Under the pieces are notes generated by a model. The model saw nothing but the letters and a program-made list of their open reading frames with translations, did no database searches and was not told the origin of the DNA. A stretch of DNA of 7,813 nt from Flavicella sp049625305 (lineage in GTDB: Bacteria > Bacteroidota > Bacteroidia > Flavobacteriales > Flavobacteriaceae): the NCBI GenBank assembly GCA_049625305.1, contig JBMZVD010000096.1:1-7813 (forward strand), in the 5' to 3' direction. Of this stretch, positions 1 to 6,379 are shown one piece after another (the first letter of the stretch is position 1; each line of letters opens with the position of its first letter). The translations under genes were made by a program, and so were the position numbers.

Positions 1-1170
1 TATGTGTAAATCAATACGGTCTAACAATGGACCTGAAATTTTACCCAAATAACGTTGCATTTCTTGTGGACTAGAGGCCATGGGGTTTCCTGGTTCGTTA
101 AAATAACCATTAGGGCTAGGGTTCATACTGGCCACTAACATAAAACTACAAGGATAATCAACAGTAAATCGAGCCCTAGAGATAGTCACTTTTCTGTCCT
201 CTAAAGGTTGTCGCATTACTTCCAAAACACTTCGTTTGAACTCAGGTAGTTCATCTAGAAATAATACACCATTGTGAGACATAGAAATTTCACCAGGTTG
301 AGGATATTGTCCACCGCCGACAAGGGCAACATCAGAAATTGTATGATGTGGAGATCGAAACGGACGTTCTGTCAAGAGTCCCATTTGTTCTTTTACATTT
401 CCAACGACCGAATGAATTTTTGTAGTTTCCAATGCCTCCTCTAAGGTCATTGGCGGAAGGATGCTTGGTAAACGTTTTGCTAGCATGGTTTTTCCCGATC
501 CCGGAGGTCCTATCAAAAGAATGTTATGTCCGCCCGCTGCTGCAATTTCCATACAGCGCTTGATAGACTCTTGACCTTTGACATCAGAAAAATCAAAACT
601 AGGGTGTTCTAAGGTTTTTTCAAATTCTTGTTCAACTGATACTTCAGTTTCTCGCAGAGGAGCTTCCAAATCAAAATAGGCGATGATTTCTTGTATATTT
701 TGAATTCCATATACTTTTAAACCTTTAACGATGGCAGCTTCTTTAGCATTCTGTAAGGGAAGCATCAAGCTACTAAACCCTTCTTCTTTTGCCTTGAGTG
801 CCATGGGTAAAGCGCCTTTGATAGGTTGTAAACTTCCATCCAAAGATAGCTCACCCATGATCATGTGTTTTTTTAAGTCTTTGGCTTTAATTTGTTCAGA
901 CGCAGCTAAAATTCCTATTGCTAAGGGCAAATCATATGCAGATCCTTCTTTGCGAAGATCAGCAGGTGCCATATTGAGGGTAATTTTCTTTCCGGGTAAC
1001 TTATAGCCGTTGTTCTGCAGAGCAGCTGCAATGCGATAACAACTTTCTCGAACCGCATTGTCAGGCAATCCAACAAGGTGGTAACCAATACCTTGATCTA
1101 TATTTACCTCTACTGTAATACGTGTCGCCTCTATGCCAAAAACAGCAGCACCATAAACTTTTACTAACAT
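1..1170 (-). CDS. comM: ComM/YifB-family Mg-chelatase-like AAA+ ATPase (3' end outside window)
   Basis: Reading the minus strand from the ATG at 1168-1170 gives 390 uninterrupted codons that run off the left edge; the family is usually about 510 residues, so roughly the last quarter is missing. The protein begins MLVKVYGAAVFGIEA, typical of YifB, with the ChlI-like N-terminal domain to about residue 150. The AAA+ module follows: Walker A GPPGSGKT at 221-228, the family signature RPFRSPHHTISD, Walker B VLFLDEL at 302-308, and SGPLLDRIDLH at the cut end. ComM is known in Gram-negative transformation as a hexameric helicase promoting branch migration of incoming DNA; in non-transformable bacteria its role is unclear. 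The segment that usually reads MNPCPCGY reads MNPSPNGYF, so its cysteines are absent. It is divergent from the repressor gene and has no evident link to xylose use. Confidence 0.93.
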   Translation of the reverse strand, partial: MLVKVYGAAVFGIEATRITVEVNIDQGIGYHLVGLPDNAVRESCYRIAAALQNNGYKLPGKKITLNMAPADLRKEGSAYDLPLAIGILAASEQIKAKDLKKHMIMGELSLDGSLQPIKGALPMALKAKEEGFSSLMLPLQNAKEAAIVKGLKVYGIQNIQEIIAYFDLEAPLRETEVSVEQEFEKTLEHPSFDFSDVKGQESIKRCMEIAAAGGHNILLIGPPGSGKTMLAKRLPSILPPMTLEEALETTKIHSVVGNVKEQMGLLTERPFRSPHHTISDVALVGGGQYPQPGEISMSHNGVLFLDELPEFKRSVLEVMRQPLEDRKVTISRARFTVDYPCSFMLVASMNPSPNGYFNEPGNPMASSPQEMQRYLGKISGPLLDRIDLHI

Positions 1171-1297
1171 AGCAATTTGTTTTTTAAAGTAAATGAGAGG
1201 GTGTTCAAAGATAGTAAAAAGAAGGTTGTCTAATTTGTGTAGGAAACTGATTTTGATTTTTTTATATTAAATATTACAAACCAAACCAACAAATCCT
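1171..1297. promoter_or_regulatory. Divergent comM/lacI-type regulator promoter region
   Basis: This 127-bp AT-rich spacer must hold the promoters of two divergent genes. On the minus strand, TATCTTTG (1206-1213) matches the Bacteroidota -7 motif TAnnTTTG about 36 bases before the comM start, but no clear -33 TTG lies at the usual distance. On the plus strand, TTG at 1226-1228 and TGATTTTG at 1249-1256 are 20 bases apart, a one-mismatch candidate promoter for the regulator gene. No clear palindromic LacI-type operator was found. Both promoter assignments are tentative. Confidence 0.4.
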
Positions 1298-2323
1298 ATG
1301 CGCAAACGTATAACACTTAAGCATATTGCGTCTAATTTTAATGTATCCATTGCAACGGTCTCCAAAGCTTTAAAGGACTGTCATGACATAAGTATTAGTA
1401 CCAAAGAAAAAATTCAACAATACGCCAAAAAACACCAATACCAACCCAATAGGGTTGCTCTGAACTTATTACAAAAGAAAACCAAAACCATCGGTGTAGT
1501 AATCCCAAACATAATGAATAGTTTTTTTACAAAGGTTTTTGTGGGTATAGAGGAAATTGCTACAAATAGAGGATACAATTTAATTTCTTGTATATCTAAT
1601 GAATCTTATGAAAAGGAAAGTAAGACCATTGAACTATTGAAAAATGGTACCATAGATGGCTTCATACTTTCCATGGCTGAAGAAACACAAGTAATGGATA
1701 AATACAAGCACTTACAAACAGCTATTGATGAGGGAGTTCCATTAGTTTTGTTTGATAGGGTAACGGATAACATCGATTGTGATAAGGTTATTGTCAATGA
1801 TTTTGATGGAGCATGCGAAGCAACAAATTTCTTGATTCAAACAGGTTGTAAAAGAATTGCTGTGATTTCAGTAATTGATAATTTAAGTGTAGGGAAGTTG
1901 CGCGTCGATGGCTATAAAAAAGCTCTTAAATCACATGGAAAAAACGTTGAGGAAAAGCTAATTGTTAGAATAGGTAAAAATGAAGATTTTGATACCTGTA
2001 TGAAATTGGTGTTGGCAGATAAATCGATAGATGGCCTACTCTGCTTGGAGGAAAGTTCAGCTATAAATTCATTGGAATTACTGAAAGCTATGAATTACAA
2101 GATTCCTGATGAGATGTCACTGATTTGCTTTACCAATGGAAAACTATCAAATTATACAACTCCCAAAATTACTACCATAAGTCAACACGGAAATCATATG
2201 GGCGAATTAGCAGCCAAAGCTCTGATCGATCGGTTGGAAGGTGTTAGAGAACAAGATTCCTATTCTACCAAAATAGTGAAGACTTCACTGATAGAGAGAG
2301 AAACGACTAAAAAGTTAACTTAA
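1298..2323 (+). CDS. LacI/GalR-family transcriptional regulator, probable xylose-cluster repressor
   Basis: The 341-residue product has the full LacI-family plan. The N-terminal helix-turn-helix is at about residues 5-26 (ITLKHIASNFNVSIATVSKA). The hinge helix is PNRVALNLL at 50-58, with Leu57 at the place of the leucine that wedges into the minor groove in LacI. From about residue 64 a periplasmic-binding-protein-like sugar domain begins (TIGVVIPNIMNSFF), including PLVLFDRV and ending near GELAAKALIDRLEG. It should act as a cytoplasmic dimer whose DNA binding is changed by a small sugar or sugar derivative. Its position beside xylBAE suggests xylose control, but this is inferred from context; it points towards the operon instead of being part of it, and the effector cannot be read from the sequence. 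The start fits the family length and lies just before the helix-turn-helix. The stop overlaps that of the esterase gene. Confidence 0.93.
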   Translation: MRKRITLKHIASNFNVSIATVSKALKDCHDISISTKEKIQQYAKKHQYQPNRVALNLLQKKTKTIGVVIPNIMNSFFTKVFVGIEEIATNRGYNLISCISNESYEKESKTIELLKNGTIDGFILSMAEETQVMDKYKHLQTAIDEGVPLVLFDRVTDNIDCDKVIVNDFDGACEATNFLIQTGCKRIAVISVIDNLSVGKLRVDGYKKALKSHGKNVEEKLIVRIGKNEDFDTCMKLVLADKSIDGLLCLEESSAINSLELLKAMNYKIPDEMSLICFTNGKLSNYTTPKITTISQHGNHMGELAAKALIDRLEGVREQDSYSTKIVKTSLIERETTKKLT

Positions 2324-3255
2324 AATAACTGAAAAAATTCCCAAATTATATCGTACAAATTTGGAATTTCCTCTTGAATGTTATGACTACCGTTTTCTAC
2401 CCTTAGGTAATTGATAACAATCCCATTGTCACAATTATCAAAAGTGTAAAGGGTATCTTCACTTTGTATAGTCGTTTTAGAATTTGTGTCGCATCCAAAA
2501 TGATTTGCCCATTTTTTAGCACTTTCTAGGGCATCTAAAAAAACATGACCTAACTTATCACCTCCACTAATAGGAATCACTGTATCTTCTGCTCCACATA
2601 TTTGGTAAACTGAAATGGGTTCCATATTATCATGAAAAACTTGACTTTCTATCAGTTGTGATACAATGGGAGCTATTGCTTTAAAATGTGTAGTTTCAAT
2701 GGCCAATTGATTGACCAATGCGGAACCATTTGAAGTACCAATGGCATACATTTTCTCGAAATTTAAATTCGAATACGTCTTTAGTTCAGTGACGATCTTA
2801 TTGACAAATTCAGTGTCATCTGCTTTGGAAGGTTCGGAACCTAAGTTCCAGGATTCTAAATAACCTTGTGGGTAGACCCCGATAAATTCACCACTATCTG
2901 TAAATTTTTTGAGGGTCCGAATCCAGTTGTCTTTGTTGCCCCCTCTTCCATGAAAAGCAAAAACCAATGGGTAATTTTTTAAAGTATCTATACTTGTAGG
3001 TGTTTGAAGTCGAAAAGTACGTGTGATATTAACTCCTTCTATGTTCTGAGTAATATCAATTGTCTTCGTTTTAAGTGTATTATTCTCTGAGTTGTTGTTT
3101 TCTGAATCGTCATTATTGCCTCCATCATCAGTTGTTTCGGTATCTTTATAAAGATCCACAGTTGTACTATCTGCTTTATCGATACAAGCCAAACATAAGA
3201 ATACGATATAGCCTATATATAAGTGAGGTTTATAAGTGAATCTTATTCTTTTCAT
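2320..3255 (-). CDS. Exported PHB-depolymerase/feruloyl-esterase-like alpha/beta hydrolase, probable lipoprotein
   Basis: The 311-residue product begins with a basic, hydrophobic leader ending CLAC, so Cys24 may be lipidated, although position -3 is Cys instead of the usual Leu or Val. A low-complexity Asp/Asn/Ser/Thr linker (about 38-62) follows, then an alpha/beta hydrolase. Visible elements are the oxyanion-loop HGRGG (102-106), nucleophile GTSNG with Ser175, probable acid Asp224 (CGAED) and probable His291 (NGSH). Cys255 and Cys275 match a conserved cysteine pair of LpqC-like esterases. The family includes PHB depolymerases and CE1-type feruloyl and acetylxylan esterases. Context favours removal of side groups from xylan fragments, but substrate is unproven. 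The ATG at 3253-3255 is preferred: it puts the leader at the N-terminus and lies 4 bases after the xylE stop. An in-frame ATG at 3316-3318 would add 21 polar residues and overlap xylE. Confidence 0.85.
   Translation of the reverse strand: MKRIRFTYKPHLYIGYIVFLCLACIDKADSTTVDLYKDTETTDDGGNNDDSENNNSENNTLKTKTIDITQNIEGVNITRTFRLQTPTSIDTLKNYPLVFAFHGRGGNKDNWIRTLKKFTDSGEFIGVYPQGYLESWNLGSEPSKADDTEFVNKIVTELKTYSNLNFEKMYAIGTSNGSALVNQLAIETTHFKAIAPIVSQLIESQVFHDNMEPISVYQICGAEDTVIPISGGDKLGHVFLDALESAKKWANHFGCDTNSKTTIQSEDTLYTFDNCDNGIVINYLRVENGSHNIQEEIPNLYDIIWEFFQLF
2332..2369 (-). terminator. Candidate intrinsic terminator inside the esterase 3' end
   Basis: On the minus strand, AAATTCCAAATT (from 2369) can pair with AATTTGGGAATTT, giving about 12 base pairs with one bulged base and a 10-base loop. 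A run of six T at 2332-2337 closes the structure and is partly used in the stem. It lies in the last codons of the esterase gene and would end the xylose transcript before it runs antisense into the regulator gene. The stem is AT-rich, so strength is doubtful. In the plus direction no T-run follows. Confidence 0.38.
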
Positions 3256-3259
3256 AAAA

Positions 3260-4672
3260 TTATTTATCCCAAAGTGTGTCCATTTCTTCCAAAGTTTTCC
3301 CCTTGGTTTCGGGTACAAATTTCCACACTAAAAATGTAGCAAATATTCCCATAAATCCATAGATGAAATAGGCAAATCCATGATTGAACTTCTCCAACAG
3401 GTAGGTGTTTTTATCCATGATAGGGAAGGTGTAAGATACAATCCAGTTAGAAATCCATTGGGCAGCCACAGCAACAGCTAGTGCCTTTCCGCGTATTTTA
3501 TTTGGAAATATTTCAGAGAGCAATACCCAAACAACAGGCCCCCAACTCATCGCAAAGCTCGCGACGTATACTAACATACAAATCAATGCAAAAACTCCTA
3601 CACTTTTAGTGGCAAATGTTCCTCCCAATGCAAACATAGATGCTGCCATACCCAAGGCACCAATAATCATCAATGGTTTTCTTCCATATTTGTCAACCGT
3701 AAGAATGGCTAAAATTGTAAACCCTAGGTTTACAGCCCCCACAATTATAGTTTGAAGCAAAGCTGTATCAGTTCCTGATCCCATACTTTTAAAAATTTCT
3801 GGTGCGTAGTACAATACGACATTGATGCCTACGAATTGTTGAAAGATAGAAAGTAAAACACCAATCACAATTACACCTACTCCATAGGAAAATAAGTGAC
3901 CTGACTGAGCAGTCAAGGTATTTTTGATATCTTCTAATATTTGATTTGCCTTCTCTTCACCATTAACTTTTTCCAACACACTCAATGCTTTTTGAGGTTG
4001 GTTTTTCAACATGAGTGAGCGTGGTGTATCTGGAACCAAAAACAACAATCCAACAAACAAACTAGCAGGGATTATTTCAGAGGCGAACATCCACCGCCAA
4101 CCAACGGTCTGTAACCAAGTTTCATCCCCTTGTTTGGCTATATAGAAATTGACAAAATAAACGACTAGCATTCCAAAAATAATAGCAAATTGATTCATAG
4201 AAACCAATTTACCTCTACTCTCTGCAGGTGCAATTTCAGCAATATATAAAGGAGAAAGCATAGATGCCAAACCAACTCCGATTCCTCCAATAATTCGATA
4301 GGCAATAAAAATATTTATATATGTGTGGTCAGCATCTCCGATAGTTACAATCCCCATTTCTGGCATCGAAGAACCTATGGCTGAAAGTAAAAATAAAAGA
4401 GCTGCGAATAGCAATCCTTTCTTTCGTCCTAGTTTTTTACTGATAAGTCCTCCTGACATTCCTCCGATAATACAACCGATCAAGGCACTAGAAACTACAG
4501 CTCCTAATTTTGAACTTGCTGCTGTTTCAGACAAACCAAAAGGCAAGACAAAAAAGTGTTCTAAAGAGCTTACAGTACCTGAAATTACTGCAGTGTCATA
4601 CCCAAATAGAAGTCCACCTAACGTGGCTACTAAAGTAAGTTTTAGCAAATAGGAACGATTTGAGTTTTTCAT
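3260..4672 (-). CDS. xylE: D-xylose:proton symporter, MFS sugar porter family
   Basis: This 470-residue inner-membrane protein of the twelve-helix sugar porter family closely resembles E. coli XylE (491 residues). Sugar-site residues known from the XylE structure are present at a steady offset: Phe23, Asp26 (proton coupling), Gln161, Gln278 and Gln279, Asn284, Tyr288, Asn315, Trp382 and Gln405. Family signatures include GRKKG (82-86), YRIIGGIGVGLAS with Arg126, Glu146 and Arg153, PDTPRSL (214-220), GRKP (330-333) and PETKGKTLEEM near the C-terminus. It imports xylose with a proton. It follows xylA but is separated from it by three terminator-like hairpins. The leader from 4673 to 4712 is AT-rich and shows no TAnnTTTG match, so transcription probably comes from upstream. 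The esterase start follows after 4 bases, suggesting co-translation. Confidence 0.95.
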   Translation of the reverse strand: MKNSNRSYLLKLTLVATLGGLLFGYDTAVISGTVSSLEHFFVLPFGLSETAASSKLGAVVSSALIGCIIGGMSGGLISKKLGRKKGLLFAALLFLLSAIGSSMPEMGIVTIGDADHTYINIFIAYRIIGGIGVGLASMLSPLYIAEIAPAESRGKLVSMNQFAIIFGMLVVYFVNFYIAKQGDETWLQTVGWRWMFASEIIPASLFVGLLFLVPDTPRSLMLKNQPQKALSVLEKVNGEEKANQILEDIKNTLTAQSGHLFSYGVGVIVIGVLLSIFQQFVGINVVLYYAPEIFKSMGSGTDTALLQTIIVGAVNLGFTILAILTVDKYGRKPLMIIGALGMAASMFALGGTFATKSVGVFALICMLVYVASFAMSWGPVVWVLLSEIFPNKIRGKALAVAVAAQWISNWIVSYTFPIMDKNTYLLEKFNHGFAYFIYGFMGIFATFLVWKFVPETKGKTLEEMDTLWDK

Positions 4673-4712
4673 ATAATATAGGTTTATTTTGAGGTTTGCT
4701 TGTTTTAAGGTT

Positions 4713-4759
4713 AAAAAAAGATACTCGACCCATAATGACTAGAAATGGTATCGAGTACC
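4713..4759 (-). terminator. Terminator-like hairpin A (nearest xylE)
   Basis: On the minus strand GGTACTCGAT (from 4759) pairs with GTCGAGTATC (to 4720), with two G-U wobbles, and CCAT (4745-4748) can extend the helix with ATGG (4730-4733). Seven T follow (4719 to 4713). It stands about 40 bases before the xylE start codon, so it could act as an attenuator in the xylE leader as well as a terminator. Confidence 0.7.
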
Positions 4760-4852
4760 TCAAACCAAACTTAACTATATACGTAAATTGATGTTTTTAA
4801 AAGTAATGATTACCTTTTCAAACTCAATTATTTTATGAGTTTTGTTAGATTT

Positions 4853-4898
4853 AAAAAAAGGTACTCGATCCATTATGACCATTTCGGTATCGAGTACC
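4853..4898 (-). terminator. Terminator-like hairpin B (middle)
   Basis: On the minus strand GGTACTCGAT (4898-4889) pairs perfectly over 10 bases with ATCGAGTACC (4869-4860), followed at once by seven T (4859-4853). It is the most regular of the three stems. There is no gene between it and hairpin C, so a simple terminator function would be redundant. Confidence 0.75.
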
Positions 4899-4972
4899 CC
4901 AAACCAAACTTAACTAAATATACTAATTTTTGTTTTTATGTTACTTGTTTGTCGTTGATATTTTTTAGTTTT

Positions 4973-5020
4973 AAAAAAAAGGTACTCGACTCGAAAGGAC
5001 TTCTATTTGTATCGAGTACC
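4973..5020 (-). terminator. Terminator-like hairpin C, directly downstream of xylA
   Basis: On the minus strand GGTACTCGA (5020-5012) pairs with TCGAGTACC (4989-4981), nine Watson-Crick pairs plus one G-U, followed by eight T (4980-4973). The hairpin begins 15 bases after the xylA stop codon, the normal place for an intrinsic terminator of xylBA. Confidence 0.8.
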
Positions 5021-5035
5021 CCAAACCAAACTTAT

Positions 5036-6361
5036 CTATATATACTGATTGATGATGTTTTCAAATAGTTCTTGTTTTCCACTTCTTAACTGTAATTCTC
5101 CATTTTCTTGAGCTATTTTGTAAAGATCTTTTAGATCTAATTTTCCATTTTCAAAATCTTTACCTTTTCCACTGTCAAAAGAACTGTAACGCTCTTTTCT
5201 CATTTTTTCGTAAGGAGATGATGTGATGATTTTATCTGCAATTAGCAAGGCTCTTGCAAAAGTATCTGCTCCTCCAATGTGTGCGTGAAAAATATCGTCC
5301 ATATCTGTTGAATTTCTTCTGAGTTTTGCGTCAAAATTTACACCACCTCCTTGCAATCCTCCAGCTTTTAAGAACACCAACATGGCCTCTGTTGTTTCTT
5401 GTATGTTGTTGGGAAATTGATCGGTATCCCAACCATTTTGGTAGTCTCCACGATTGGCATCCAAACTTCCGAGCATACCTGCATGTGCTGATACGGCTAT
5501 TTCATGTTGAAAGGTGTGCAATGCTAATGTTGCGTGGTTGACTTCTATATTTATTTTAAAATCTTTATCGAGTCCATGTTCTCTTAAAAACCCTATAGCG
5601 GTAGCAGAATCAAAATCGTATTGATGTTTTGAGGGTTCCATAGGTTTGGGTTCGATAAAGAAATTTCCTTTGAATCCTTGAGCACGTGCATAGTCTCTAC
5701 ATATTCTCAAAAATTGTCCAAGATGTTCTAGTTCTCTTCCCATGTCAGTATTTAATAAAGACATATAACCTTCACGTCCTCCCCAAAACACATAGTTTTC
5801 TCCATCGAGTGCCATGGTAGCATCCAGAGCTAGCTTTACTTGTCCTCCTGCACGTGCTAGTACGTCAAAGTCAGGGTTGGTTGCAGCACCATTCATGTAA
5901 CGAGGATTTGAGAAACAATTAGAAGTTCCCCATAATAATTTCACACCTGAAGCCACTTGCTTCTGTTTTAAGTAATCAGTAATGCTTGACAACCTGTCTT
6001 CAAACTCTTTAAAGGTGGGGCCTTCTTGGATCAGGTCATAGTCGTGAAAACAATAGTATCCAAAGCCCATTTTTGTAATAAACTCAAATGCTGCATCTGC
6101 TTTTTCTTTGGCGGCATCAAGTGGGTCTTTAGGCTTGTCCCATTCAAAATTTTGTGTGCCTGGTCCAAATGGGTCGGCTCCTTGACCACAGAAGGTATGC
6201 CAATAGGCAACAGAAAACTTAAAATGTTCACGCATAGTTTTTCCTGCAACAATTTGATCAGGATTATAGTATTTAAATGCCAAAGGATTATCTGATTCTT
6301 TTCCTTCGTATTTAATTTCTCCTATACCTTTAAAGTATTCCTTATCTCCTATTAATGCCAT
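5036..6361 (-). CDS. xylA: Xylose isomerase (class II)
   Basis: The 441-residue product matches the length of E. coli XylA (440) and is complete. It converts D-xylose to D-xylulose in the cytoplasm using two Mg2+, Mn2+ or Co2+ ions. The family signature VAYWHTFCGQGADPFG is at 51-66. Catalytic residues are His106 and Asp109 (FHDYD) and Trp193 (FWGGREGY). Metal-binding and proton-relay residues are Glu237 and Lys239 (FIEPKP), Glu273 and His276 (IEVNHA), Asp301 (GSLDANRGD), Asp312 and Asp314 (WDTD) and Asp344 (NFDAKLRR). The start codon lies 18 bases after the xylB stop, with A-rich sequence and no clear Shine-Dalgarno site, as is usual in Bacteroidota. The TAG stop sits within the first copy of the hairpin repeat, so the last codons belong to the repeated unit. 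Confidence 0.98.
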   Translation of the reverse strand: MALIGDKEYFKGIGEIKYEGKESDNPLAFKYYNPDQIVAGKTMREHFKFSVAYWHTFCGQGADPFGPGTQNFEWDKPKDPLDAAKEKADAAFEFITKMGFGYYCFHDYDLIQEGPTFKEFEDRLSSITDYLKQKQVASGVKLLWGTSNCFSNPRYMNGAATNPDFDVLARAGGQVKLALDATMALDGENYVFWGGREGYMSLLNTDMGRELEHLGQFLRICRDYARAQGFKGNFFIEPKPMEPSKHQYDFDSATAIGFLREHGLDKDFKINIEVNHATLALHTFQHEIAVSAHAGMLGSLDANRGDYQNGWDTDQFPNNIQETTEAMLVFLKAGGLQGGGVNFDAKLRRNSTDMDDIFHAHIGGADTFARALLIADKIITSSPYEKMRKERYSSFDSGKGKDFENGKLDLKDLYKIAQENGELQLRSGKQELFENIINQYI

Positions 6362-6379
6362 TTTCAGTGGTTTTAGTTA

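Larger units (their letters stand above)
4711..5062 (-). repeat. Three tandem imperfect hairpin repeats between xylA and xylE
   Basis: Three copies of one unit lie at about 4711-4798 (A), 4851-4938 (B) and 4971-5062 (C), 139 and 122 bases apart from hairpin to hairpin. On the minus strand each reads: a stretch like the xylA 3' end (including TATAG or similar), TAAGTTTG, GTTTG, hairpin arm GGTACTCGAT, a variable loop of about 20 bases with a central GTC, second arm, then seven or eight T. Copy C overlaps the real xylA stop codon; A and B carry degenerate versions of that tail. Between cores are AT-rich spacers of about 52 and 32 bases. No protein is apparent. The unit looks like a locally amplified terminator; an sRNA cassette or REP-like element is possible. 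Confidence 0.9.

Noticed and set aside
731..1006. Plus-strand open frame of 91 codons
   Set aside because: It lies antisense to the well-conserved comM frame and its translation resembles no known protein.
1606..1797. Minus-strand open frame of 63 codons in the regulator gene
   Set aside because: It is antisense to the conserved sugar-binding domain of the LacI-type protein.
3256..3318. Upstream ATG adding 21 residues to the esterase
   Set aside because: It would overlap xylE by about 60 bases and put a polar basic stretch before the signal peptide; the ATG at 3253-3255 fits better.
4323..4652. Plus-strand open frame of 109 codons opposite xylE
   Set aside because: Shadow of the xylE coding sequence, with no recognisable domain and proline/serine-rich translation typical of antisense frames.
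4803..4813. Palindrome GTAATGATTAC between repeats A and B as a LacI-type operator
   Set aside because: It lacks the central CG usual for LacI-family sites, is short in AT-rich DNA, and is not repeated elsewhere in the window.
4711..5062. CRISPR array
   Set aside because: Only three units, with hairpin plus T-run structure, unequal spacers that are related to each other and to the xylA tail, and no cas genes.
4835..5068. Plus-strand open frame of 77 codons across the repeats
   Set aside because: It covers two hairpin repeats and the antisense of the xylA end; the reading is explained by AT-rich repeats and has no protein character.
5326..6295. Other frames inside xylA on both strands (5326-5541, 6026-6295, 6031-6252)
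   Set aside because: They overlap the intact xylose isomerase frame, whose catalytic motifs are continuous, so they are shadows and no frameshift is present.
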